DNA of 64,000 nt, from positions 8,067,501 to 8,131,500 of the forward strand of contig CM059974.1 of the NCBI GenBank assembly GCA_030490835.1. Reading direction: 5' to 3'. Source of the DNA: Annona cherimola. Taxonomy: Eukaryota > Streptophyta > Magnoliopsida > Magnoliales > Annonaceae. Of this stretch, positions 22,071-32,600 are shown piece after piece. Made by a program: the position numbers and the translations under genes. Under the pieces are notes generated by a model. The model was not told the origin of the DNA. It did no database searches and saw nothing but the letters and a program-made list of their open reading frames with translations. How positions within the stretch are numbered: position 1 is the stretch's first letter; each line of letters opens with the position of its first letter.

Positions 22071-24037
22071 CGGGATTTTGCTAGAGGAATGGTAGATGGA
22101 TATTTCATGTGAAGGAATCTTTTTCTTTTTAGTGTTTGTTCGTGGTCTTAAAGAAGATTCGCTTGGGTTCTTGTCTAGTACTTTTGGAGTTTGTCCCAGT
22201 TCCTTTTCTTTTGTGTTGAATTTCTTAACCTTAAATGTGAGTTAAGGAACGAATTAATGAGGAAAAGAACAAAAAAAATCAGTCTTTATCAACTGAATTC
22301 TATCTCTAGGATTCTCTATTTCAGCCAATCATTTTAAAATACTGAATTGCCTCTACCCATTTTAGTTAGGACTAGAGCAGCGAGAGAATATAGAGACCTT
22401 GCGTACACCAAAAGCCTGAAAAAGGAGACCATCAGTCCGTCACATAAACAAAATGGAACCATGCATAACGAGAAGATGGTGTTTTGTAGGTGAGCTCTCC
22501 TAAGGTTGTGTCACCATCGTTCATCTGTGAAAGCAGATCATAGCTGTTGAATTCATGATATTCCCCTCAAGTGGCCCATTTGGAGACACTTGCAAACTAT
22601 ACAAGCCAACAGTACATCCCTTTGGCTTGAAGCCAAATCTGTTGCTTCATTCCTCAGGTTCGCTTGACAAGTAATTCTACAGACTGCTTTCTTTAACTTC
22701 CTGCTTTTATACAGCAAACCATACCCGACAATATGATATCCGCGTCTCTATTTTCTCTCAAACCCGTTCCACTATTGCTTTGTTGAGTTGTTCTTTACGA
22801 CGAATCTGCAAATATGGGACAAAAAGTTCTTGCCCCGGAAATAGAAACTTATGCCTAGCGTAAATTCAACTAAGCCAAACTGAGGCCAGTAATAAAACGA
22901 GTTGGACCGGCCTCTCCAACCAGGAAATGTCCACTTGACTGTTCTGTCTGCTTTGTTTTGGTTTGCCTAAGCACTCATTTAAATATTATCTATCCAATAA
23001 CAATATATCTTAGGTAATGAATTCGTTATTAAAAGATTTATTTATTTCGAACGGCATCCGGAAAAAAGTTAATTGTTGGTGTATGTTGGACATGGTGGCC
23101 AGCGTATGATGCTGTAGGGGTTGACCTAACTAGATTTGCATTTTATATGGTTTTTTTCTCCCTCACACATTCTTTCATAAATGATTTAACTATCCAACCA
23201 ATCTATTTTTCCAACTTCACACTCTTATAATCCAATTATTTTCTTACACATATACTTTTCTTCTAACTTTATACATATTATTTCATATCATTCACACTAT
23301 TTTTAGAATATTCTTTTTCCTACTTTCACGCCATTCTAAAATCCCACCAAAATACACATTCCTAAGCATGCCCTTAATTATAACAATTTTTTAAAATAAA
23401 ATTGTGCGTCCAGCGTTAGGAATGCAACTTCGGTCTAATAGGTCTAATTTGATATCAAATCTATTCTTACTCTATTTTCAAAAACTCTACTCTATTATTT
23501 TTTAGGTCAAGTTAGTTTTATTCTAAGCTTATCATATTTTATTTTTTAAGGTGAAGTTAGTTTCAATTTCGGTTCCATGTCAATTATTTAAAATAGTCCT
23601 AATATTATATTTGAAAATTATAATTTTATTACAAGTCTCACTTAAAATCTATAATCAAGACGATAATAATATAAAATTTTAAAATAAATTTATTAAATTT
23701 ACTAAATAATAAATAAATTAAAAATTTTCTATATATATTTAAGAATATATTTATGTTTTCTATTATAAAAGAGATTTTATAATATATATATTAGTAATTC
23801 ACGTCAGTTATTAGTACCTAGACTTTGGAACCTACCATACTATAATTGAACTAAATATTTTTTTATTTAGAACCTACCCTATTCTATAGGTACTCTAAGT
23901 AAAAAATAAAAACTTATATTATCCATTTTAATGTACTCACCAATTGACCCAAGTTTACTCTAGTGTTGCACTTCAACCAGTGGGTTAGGAACAGCAGCCC
24001 AAGATTATTGTGCACATTGACCTAGAATACCCAACAC
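22071..24037. other. 3' flank of dirigent copy C and AT-rich intergenic DNA
   Basis: The blocks at 22415-22480 (agcctgaaaaaggag...cacaaacaaaatgg-like) and 23085-23120 (gtatgttggacatggtggcc) match the downstream flanks of copies A (15745, 15890) and B (18355, 18520), so unit C is a full segmental copy whose flank has spread apart. The sequence 23435-23900 is AT-rich and repeat-like. No gene is recognised. Confidence 0.5.
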
Positions 24038-24160
24038 TTTTTTTTTTTTTTTTTGCATGGAGACAACACTTCATGGAAGATGTTGGGGATTGAACCCTGG
24101 TAACGTGGGCAAGTATGTTCGGCTGTGAAACCAATAGGCCTAAGGCTAGGGTCAGAATAT
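24038..24160 (-). mobile_element. SINE-like insertion
   Basis: There is a poly-T run at the left end, then on the minus strand a B-box-like GGGTTCAATCCCC and an upstream stretch cctattggtttcacagccg typical of tRNA-derived SINE heads. Flanks (aatacccaacact and aatacccacaact) are similar but not a perfect duplication. Confidence 0.55.
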
Positions 24161-24194
24161 TAAATACCCACAACTTGACCCATGTTTACTCTAG

Positions 24195-25060
24195 TATTGC
24201 ATTACGGATACAACTCGGGTCGGATTGTACCATGTTGAAGTGAATTCAAACTCTAAGCCAACCAGGGATATGTAAACCCAAACCTAAACTATAATTTAAA
24301 ATCTAAATTCGGATCGAGTTCGAACAAGGTTGACATTTTTTCGTTTCGATTTTGGGTTACTTCCAAACTAATAGAAGTTGAAATTAAGAATAGAGACAAT
24401 GGATTTTTTTAACATTATTGCACTTATACGTGAATAATTTATATGCGAATATATTTATATGACCAATAATATCTCTAATTTGATTAATGTTGGTCTTCTA
24501 ATTAAAAAATAATTCTAATTACAATGAATATAATGAATTTACCCATTAACAATCAATGTAAGAAAAACAAATAAGATTACATAAAATCATTATCTAAAGT
24601 TTAATAAAAGTGAGACTTATATCCCATATTTAGTTAACATGTATCCAATAATTTAAAGAATTGATGTATTTATAATTATTTACAAATAAAATTAACATAG
24701 ATACAATAAATTCAACTTTTATGAACAAAAGTAAATGACATTTAGGTTTTAGAATAAACATTTTACAGTTTAATTAGGTTATGATTCCATGGTAGATTTT
24801 TTATGATAAGTATAGTTAAAATACTTAACGTATAAACAAGTATAATTATTTTAATAAATTTGGAACATTGGGTTCCGACCAGGTTGAGTTTTGGTATCGG
24901 GTTAATGTCAACCTGATATTGGTTTTAAATTCTCCTGAGATCGAGTTTAAACTGAAACTAATTTGAAAAAATTTCAAAATAAAATTTAAACTTACTTTTA
25001 AAACAAGGTTAGATTGGCGGATTCAGCCTGACTCCTTGCTAAGATGCAACCCTAAGAAAC
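24195..25060. mobile_element. Possible hAT-like AT-rich element
   Basis: Both ends carry ctcgggtcgga / aaccaggttgag motifs of the kind seen at the ends of the 917-bp hAT elements, around a long AT-rich core. Neither terminal repeat nor duplication is clear. Confidence 0.3.
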
Positions 25061-25084
25061 CCACCGGTCAGGAACAACAGCCTA

Positions 25085-25365
25085 TAGGTGCGTTTGATAA
25101 TAAGTAAAAGTTGTCAAGTTAAAATTTTTCAATCTAAAACTTTCTACTCTCCACAACTATCATATTTTTTAATCATTTCTTCACATTTTTTTTACAACTA
25201 CCATACTTTTCAATCATTTCTACACAACTAACAACATAATTAACTTATCTATTTCAACTTTATCATATTTATTCCTCGTCATTATCCATATCATATCACA
25301 TCATTTGACAATTTCTACTGCGAAATTTTTCATGAAAAGTTTTATTCATTATGAAATACCCAATC
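25085..25365. mobile_element. Tourist-type MITE, diverged copy
   Basis: It starts near ggtgcgtttgataataagta and follows the Tourist order closely (gtcaagttaaaa, ctctccacaactatc, cttttcaatcatttctacac, tatcacatcatttgaca, catgaaaagttttat). The right terminus is eroded, so the flanking triplet cannot be verified. Confidence 0.65.
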
Positions 25366-25429
25366 TATTGTTGTGAACGAAAGACACAGAAACCGACGCC
25401 AATCAACAAACTGTCGAGATTCATCATAT

Positions 25430-25566
25430 ATCACACCGTGTTGTCACAGTAGACAGTACAAGATACGTTGGACATTCCACATAATTTCCATCACACTGTG
25501 TGGTCGCTGTAGACAGTGCCAGGGACGTTGGACTTTCTACCTAATTTCTGTCACACACTGTGTTTT
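25430..25566. repeat. Two tandem copies of a 65-bp unit
   Basis: The unit contains cactgtg, gtagacagt, acgttgga and cctaatttc. It appears at 25430-25495 and 25495-25560 with substitutions, followed by a further cacactgtg and a poly-T run. Confidence 0.75.
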
Positions 25567-26590
25567 TTTTTTTTTTTTTCATGCCGTATCTTTATCCTGG
25601 GTTCTTCAGATCTTTTGCTGAGAGCCTTGAGACTAGCTGCGGAAAATTCATTACTTCTATAAAGCGCGACCGGTAAATTGAGAGATCTATAGGCTACAGT
25701 ACAAATAATTTCTTTGAATTTTTTTTCCGTAGATATATAAACTTGATATGATTTTTCTTCAAAAATTCAAATTTTCTAGGAGATAAGATTTAGGTGAAAC
25801 CAGCATATTTATCAAAGCAAAATAAATAAATAATAATAATATATTTTTTTTTTCGATGACCATCCATAAGTTGCCCGATTTCAACGATATATGATCAGGC
25901 CACTCTTACCTTCAATCTCACCGCTTAAAGATGCTATTGACGAATTTCCAAAAAAAAAAAAAAAAAAAAAAAAACAGAAAGAAAAGAAAAGAAAAGAAAT
26001 GCTGTTGTCGAGGATAACGTTTTGTGTCATCCGTTGCTGATATATCACCCTCGTCTCTTTAACTTCCAGGTGATAAGACTGATGACGTAGTGCAAGTGAA
26101 TATATAGATCCAGATGTTCGTAAGAACATTGGCTGCCATATTTGATCAGCTAGCTATAAGAACTAAAGAATTGGCATCTTTAATATGCTTTATTAGAAAA
26201 TCTGTACATGTATGTTCTACGGATTCTTTCCTCAAATTTCAGCTGTAGTAGTCTGATTCTTTTGTTACATCTGCTTGTGTTTCGTCTTCAATATAATGAT
26301 TGGAGAAATTTTGAAGGGTGCTTGTGATATTATTGGGTTCGGCCCTATAATAGATTTTCCATTATCACATCTCCCGATTGCTAGAACAGAAGAAATAGTG
26401 ACCTCACAGCTATGGATTGAGGTTAACAAAATTTTCTCTCTAAAATGGAAAGAAGATAAAGTTGGTAGGATTTTAATCATGGAGTAAAGAGGAAAAGCTT
26501 AAAGTAAAAGAGGTTGGCGATAAAAAGCCATAAATAATATTTGACTAGAAAAATTAAGATCCTAAAGCCAATTAATAACTAAATAAAAAA

Positions 26591-26745
26591 ATTCTAAAGC
26601 CAACTAGAGAGCACATGAGAATTGCAAGGAAAGAAAGGAGCAAATGAAGAATCTTAAAAAGCTATATAAAAGAAAAATTCTACAGCCAACTATAGATCAC
26701 ATGGGAATTGCAAGGAAAGAAGGGAGCATGTGAAGAATCTCAAAT
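26591..26745. repeat. 86-bp tandem duplication
   Basis: The block attcta(a/c)agccaacta...attgcaaggaaagaa...gaagaatct occurs at 26591 and 26677 with about ten differences. Confidence 0.8.
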
Positions 26746-27264
26746 CAAATCATGTAACGAATTAGTTGAGGCGCTATTAAACTGTCTTAGGAGCAAGATG
26801 TCTATTAAAGGATTAGCTGAACTTGTAGCGGGGCCAATTGTCATGTAATAGCTTAGCTAGTAGATATCTTCTTTTGCGTCTGAATATATATATGTGTGTG
26901 TATAATCTCAATTCAAATCAACAGAATTCGGGCTGGCCAGTTGGCAGAGCCTACCACCTGTGAAGATAACAAAACCACACAACCAACTTGGGTATATAAA
27001 TACACCCAAGAAATGCTCATAGATGAAACTTTCCTGCTTCTGAATGTGTAGACACCCCTCCCTTAAAACCAAAATAAGGGCCAATTGCAACTAAGGAATT
27101 TTTTTTTTTTTCCCCCTGAAACGCAGCTAAGGAAATTTAAGATAAGAAAAATAATATCGGGAAGAAGGAAAGGAATGGATGAATTGTGAAAATGCAAAAA
27201 ACTGATGATGCCCATGAAGATACAAGGCACCGGGTAGGATAAGGCCCACAATATCCATAAGGCC

Positions 27265-27341
27265 CATTAGTGGTAACAAACAAAGAAACAGAATTCCACG
27301 GCCCATGCAATTACATTAGTGGTAACAAACAAAGAAACAGA
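27265..27341. repeat. 28-bp direct repeat, 49 bp apart
   Basis: The stretch from cattagtggtaacaaacaaa through gaaacagaa is identical at 27265 and 27314. Confidence 0.9.
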
Positions 27342-28244
27342 AACGTTGGCAAACATGCTCTGTGCAGACTCCAGACCATCATAAAACTGGAAGTTTTTAA
27401 AGAAAACGAGAAGCGGCGTTCGCATACCCGGAGCATGCCAAAGGCATGACGCGATCGCCAATGAAAAGAGCTTCAGCTGCTAGCATGGCATCCGCGATCT
27501 CTGTTTATCGAGAGGTCTCCCCCAGCAGTTTCCATACACCGGAAGGAAAGGGTAGAAAAAACTCTAAGCATATGCTGTGGCTCTCATCCTGGCTCTACCA
27601 CTTCCAACTTCCAGCTTTTCTCGGATCCAGTATTCTAGCTTTTTTTTTTTTTTAAATGCTTTTTTCATTTTTCCGTTTCCACATCCATGCAACTACTCAA
27701 ACAGCAAGCAGAAGTTCGGCCATTGTGCTGCTTGATTTTGAGACCAGAATTCAAACCCTGTAAACCTAGTACCTTTTCAACTAGACAGGATCTAATCTTC
27801 CCGTAAAGATTAGGGGCGACGCCTTTGTGTTTGAAGGTTATACTACTGTTATGACTCCATATTGTAATGTCCATTTCCATTGACGAAGTCGTTGGAATTT
27901 CTCGGGTGCATCTACCTACCTTCCCGCAATCCATTGACGCCGCTGAGATCTAGAGGGCGATCTCGCCAACCCAACCAACTGCCTTCACTTAGTTGCACAA
28001 TCATCCAGGAGGTAATAACACTACGGATAAGGTAATCCGCCTACTGGGCAGGGGGAATATCAGCCAATAATGCAGGTCATAGCACCCGTATGATTGGAAA
28101 CTTCTTCGGCTATTGAACTCTGCATCTCCCTTTTTCTTCCAGGAATACATATGACCTGAGCAGTAAGAAATGGACATCTCAATAATATTCCGAATATTTA
28201 AGATATATCCATGACGTAGGGACCTCGATCCTATTCTCACGGGC

Positions 28245-28545
28245 GTATATACTTATTTTTTAAAAAAAAAAAATTTCATAAACTTATTAACCTAAGTTTA
28301 TTTAACGTACGTATCAACTTTTACTATTTTTAGAAATTTTTAGATATTTATTTCGAATTTTTAAAAATCAGTGACATTTTAGTAATTTAAAATTACCTAA
28401 AATATCAACGATTTTCAAAAATAAAAAATAAATATATAAAATACTCCAAAAATAGTAAAAATTTATACACATATTAAATACACATAGATTAACAATATTA
28501 TGAAAAAAATTTCAAAAAAAATAAGTATATGTTCCCGGGAGCTGC
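28245..28545. mobile_element. Mutator-type MITE-like foldback element (decayed)
   Basis: It has the family core (ctaagtttatttaacgtac on one arm, ttaaatacacatagatta on the other) and inverted arms ending in cgggcgtatatactta and its complement-like right end. No 9-bp duplication is visible. Confidence 0.45.
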
Positions 28546-28983
28546 ATGCTCTCAAGAGCTTACGATCGAGGTCCCATGAGGTATCTGGGACAAAGAAAAT
28601 GGCTCTTGTCCATCCATCTGACGCCATTTTTTCACTGACCAGAACACGCAACATCCCAGTAACACGCGTCGGTGCCGTGTCTATGTTTGAATAATTTTTG
28701 CAATGAACAGTCAGTGTGTTCATGTGAAAAGGATTTCGATACATTAAAAATCCCACAGCGGGGGCATTTAGAAGAACAACTGTAATTTATTTTCTTATAC
28801 GCGTGGTTCTATTACAAAGGGAATATATGTGCGTGGCCCATACGTATTAATTCTGCACCCGAATTATAACCCATTATGAGGAACCCCAATGGTGAACCGG
28901 ATATACTAATGGCATGAATAGCTGAGCTTCCAATCTTCTCCTACCATGAATAGGAGGTTATACTGACCACTATTACAAAGAAT

Positions 28984-29341
28984 ATTAAGGTGAATAAGTG
29001 ATAAAATAAAAAAAGACAAAATTAAGAATGAAATAATTCGAGAAAACTTAAAAATAAGACCAATTTACGATCAAATAAGAGACAATAGATTAAGATGATT
29101 TGATCATGTTAAAAAAAGACCTGAAATAGCACCGGTTAGGAAAACAGTGTCTATTCAAGTAAAAGGTGGTAGGAGAATGAGAAAAATACTAAAAAAAATA
29201 AATTGAAGTAATTAAATAAGATTTAAAAATATTATAAATTACAAAAATTTTAGTCTTAAATCGCTAAGAATAGCGCGACAGAATCCATGTAACCGACCTC
29301 AGCTAAGTGGAAAATGACTTATAATGTTGATAACGACAACG
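28984..29341 (+). mobile_element. 5'-truncated non-LTR retrotransposon (LINE) 3' fragment
   Basis: A 15-bp duplication ACTATTACAAAGAAT flanks it at 28969-28983 and 29342-29356. One frame, interrupted by stops, reads through ENLKIRPIYDQIRDNRLR, a stop where Trp would be expected, then FDHVKKRPEIAPVRK. This is the familiar C-terminal part of plant LINE reverse transcriptase ORFs (RLRWFGHV...RP...APVR). The 3' end has a gataacgacaacg tail rather than poly-A. Truncation at insertion followed by point mutation is inferred; it cannot be active. Confidence 0.88.
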
Positions 29342-29356
29342 ACTATTACAAAGAAT

Positions 29357-29653
29357 CGCAGATTCGTAGCTTCGAGCTCATCGTTTAAGGCTGGAAAAAA
29401 TCTCAAACCCATAGAAGAGCTCATGATGGCTCTACAGGACGCTTATCAGAAAATACTAAAGTGATGATCTGCCTCGTAGGAGAAGGCCGTCTGTTGGATT
29501 TTCGCTACAATGACTGGGCAACCAACTTCTAGAAGGAGTAATTACTCTGCGTAGCCGGCAGCAATATGACAGGCCTATGTGGGCTGAGGCATCTACAGGT
29601 GTTTGTTTTCTGTCAATGTTTCCAGATCGCAGGGCGAAATGATCTGAGTGTCC
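29357..29653. other. 3' flank of the first dehydrogenase gene
   Basis: No gene seen. On the minus strand this region is immediately downstream of the stop codon at 29654-29656 and probably contains the 3' UTR. Confidence 0.4.
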
Positions 29654-32600
29654 TCACTTAGGCTTGTTGAGTGAACCAACAAGCTCTTCACTAAACTCCC
29701 ACAATCTCTTTCCCAAATCACTATCCCTTGCTAGATTAGAAGGGAGGGTTTCGTTGCACTTGGCAAAATATTTTCCTGACACACCTCTGACATTTGTATG
29801 GAGAGCTGCATAACAAGTTGTCGCTGCACCCTGTAATGCAACAAGCTTGATTATAGTTGGCAGCATAAGCATATCATACCCATCACTAAATAAGAAAAAT
29901 CTGCAAATTAAAGAATTCGAACTATTGAAGTTAAAACAGAGTACTCTTGTTTGCCAATGGATAACCTCAATATTCAGGCTACCAGAGTAGATGCTTTCAA
30001 CCATACCTGGGGAACTGTCTGTATAAAATGTTTCATCCAGCCCAATGGAAACTCTGCAAGAGCAGAAATAAAAGTTGTTGATATGAAAGGTGGTGAGAAA
30101 AGCTGTTATAGTTTCAACCAGTGGGAGATAGAAAAGCACGCACTTCCAAAAGCCGCAAACCGGTTTATATTTGTGGGAATCATTCCAGGGTGAAGAGAGT
30201 TGGCAGTTACGTTACATCCTTCTTCCTAGACAATACATTAAAAAGAAGAAGAAGAAAGAAGAGACGTAAATTATAGATTTTGAAAATGGTCAATCTAACA
30301 GAGAGGGCTGACAATCATCCACTCTCTCTCTCACCTGCAAACGCCTGGACAGCTCATTTGCATGCAAAATGTTTGCTAGTTTAGATCGAGCATAAGCATC
30401 ATATGGTGAGTACCTATCGCGAGAGGAACATTAATAAAGAAAATATATAAGAGCGAAAAAATTTAGGAACCGGGTTATATTAGTACGAAAAGAGCCAATT
30501 CTTACTTTGATGGGTTGCTGAAATTCTCGAATCCTATTCTGAAACTGTTACCGTATCTGTGAGCCATCGACGAAACATTGATTATTTTACCTTCAGTTCC
30601 TGTTTCTTTGGCAGTGGACTTGAGTTTGTCCAGCAGCAGATTCGTTAGAAGGAAATGTCCTGTACTTTTCAAGAAAATGAAACAATCAACATAAGTAGTC
30701 AGTCCATTTCTTTCTCATTGTTCTACGTACACAGAGCAAAGTGATATTAGAGAGGAAGGGCTACCAAGGTGATTGGTGGCAAACTGCAACTCAAACCCAT
30801 TTACGGATAGCTGGAAGGGGCAACCCATTATCCCTGCATTATTGCTGTTGTGTGAAGCAGGCAATAAGCAATCATTTATCTCTATATATGGAATGGCTCT
30901 TCTCGGAAATTAATGATTTTTTACTTACATGAGGATGTTTAATTGATTGTGTGAGGATTTGAAGGAGCGAGCGAAGGACTCAACCGAGCGGAGAGAGCTG
31001 AGATCCATTTCCATGACGTGGAGATTGGCATTGGGGTTCTCTACCAAAAGGCTTTCTTTTACTTCCATCCCACTCTTCATGCTTCTCGCAGGGATTATGA
31101 CCTTGGCACCCCTTTTAGCTAACACTCTCGCCGTTTCCTTTCCAAGTCCACTCGTCGCACCTGTTCTCATCATACCCCCACAGAAACATCAATGGTTACT
31201 ATTTTATGCCAAAAAATCATTATTTTCACGATTTTGTGATCTACGTCAAACATTTTGTGATATTTTTCCCACTGAAGACCCGCCCCACGCATCCACTGTC
31301 AGGACTTAGGAAAGGGAGCTAGGATTGCACGGTTGTGATTGTTCAGGTTTGATTCGTTCAGTTGTAAGAAGGGGATACTCCCTCCTCTAAAGAAGAAGCT
31401 TGAAGCATTTCATCAAGAATCGACTCCCGTTTTCCGAATTTGCGGTCTCCCAAGGCCGATTCATATCATCCACAAATTTAATACTTTCTTGATAATTTCC
31501 GCAGTATCAACTCATATATATTGATTTTGCGTTGCAAATTATACGTCTATCATTTAAGAATACGGTCATCACATATAACATACATTACAAATGGACAATC
31601 ATAATATATGAAATGTGCACCAGACTATCTCAAAATATATGATTCAGTCATCATATATAACATAGGATTGGATGGGTGTATAAAGTATGCTGATTTAATT
31701 AGATGCAAATGATTCACACTATTCATCTTTATACATTTATTTTTCTCTGTGTCTTCAACTTAAAAGTGATTGTTAAAATTTTGACTCAATAAAGATTATT
31801 AAAAATAACGATTAAAATTAAATGACTTGTAAAAATTAAGCAGTTTATCATTGTGAACTTATTTTTCGGTGGAACTTTTTTTTAACCCACAACAAATCAT
31901 TGTCTTGAATACATATGTTAAACACAATGTTTTCATCAAAATTATTTCCTAATTGTCAGTTAATTAAATGATTCGGAAAATAAAAATAATACGGAAATTA
32001 CTAAAACATTTTAGAAATGCAAAAAATTCAAGTGGCAAAATATATATTTATATGCTGTCAGGAGCGTTGAATGATCATTAGCCTTTGTAACCAAATTTAT
32101 CAGCGTCAGTGTGGCACTCATAAAAGCCAGCTTTTTAATTTTTTTTCAAAATATTAATTTGGTCTTAGTAAATAATGGACCGTCCCAGACGCAAGTCACG
32201 CAACCCGCTATTCTACTCACCTACTGTTGTCTGATCCTCCTCAGATCGCCACCACGCAGCTAGCCACATGGCAAAGCATCATCATCCTACTGTTAGGATA
32301 CTGCCGCGTGCAGCACGCTCATGTCGAAGACAGGGTCAACACAATTTTTTAGTCGGAGTCGTTGGACGCACTGTCTGTCACATCAGTTGGACTTGCATGG
32401 TTGTACGAAACAGGAGGGTAAACCGGGTTAGTTGCAACCCGAGCTCAACCAACTCATCCCGATTCATAGCCGGGTTGAGTATTTTGAAGAAATAAATTAT
32501 ATAATCCGAATTAAATTGACTTGTTTTCAAAAGTAGGTTTATTTGGATTAGACGAATGTCAACTCAACTTGACCAAATTTCATGTATTAATGTAAAATAT

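Larger units (their letters stand above)
25570..28244. other. Intergenic DNA with small repeats, no gene recognised
   Basis: A poly-A run near 25950, a tandem duplication at 26591-26745 and a direct repeat at 27265-27341 are described separately. Several short open frames (26275-26487 plus, 27665-27934 and 28001-28240 minus) contain no domain I know. The part about 26140-26935 ends in tctcaattcaaatcaaca and has the look of a retrotransposon LTR end, but no partner LTR or primer-binding site was found. Confidence 0.35.

Noticed and set aside
25946..25975. Long homopolymer runs (here and near 6571, 19601, 24040, 53655) as terminators
   Set aside because: In plant nuclear DNA these are SINE tails or simple repeats. 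Pol III terminators would need a Pol III gene upstream, and none was found apart from SINE heads.
26275..26487. 70-residue open frame, possible retrotransposon gag/pol piece
   Set aside because: No motif could be recognised, and neither paired LTR nor primer-binding site is present nearby.
27665..28240. Two minus-strand open frames as a small gene
   Set aside because: They lack domain similarity, a shared splice pattern, or any conserved relative in the window.
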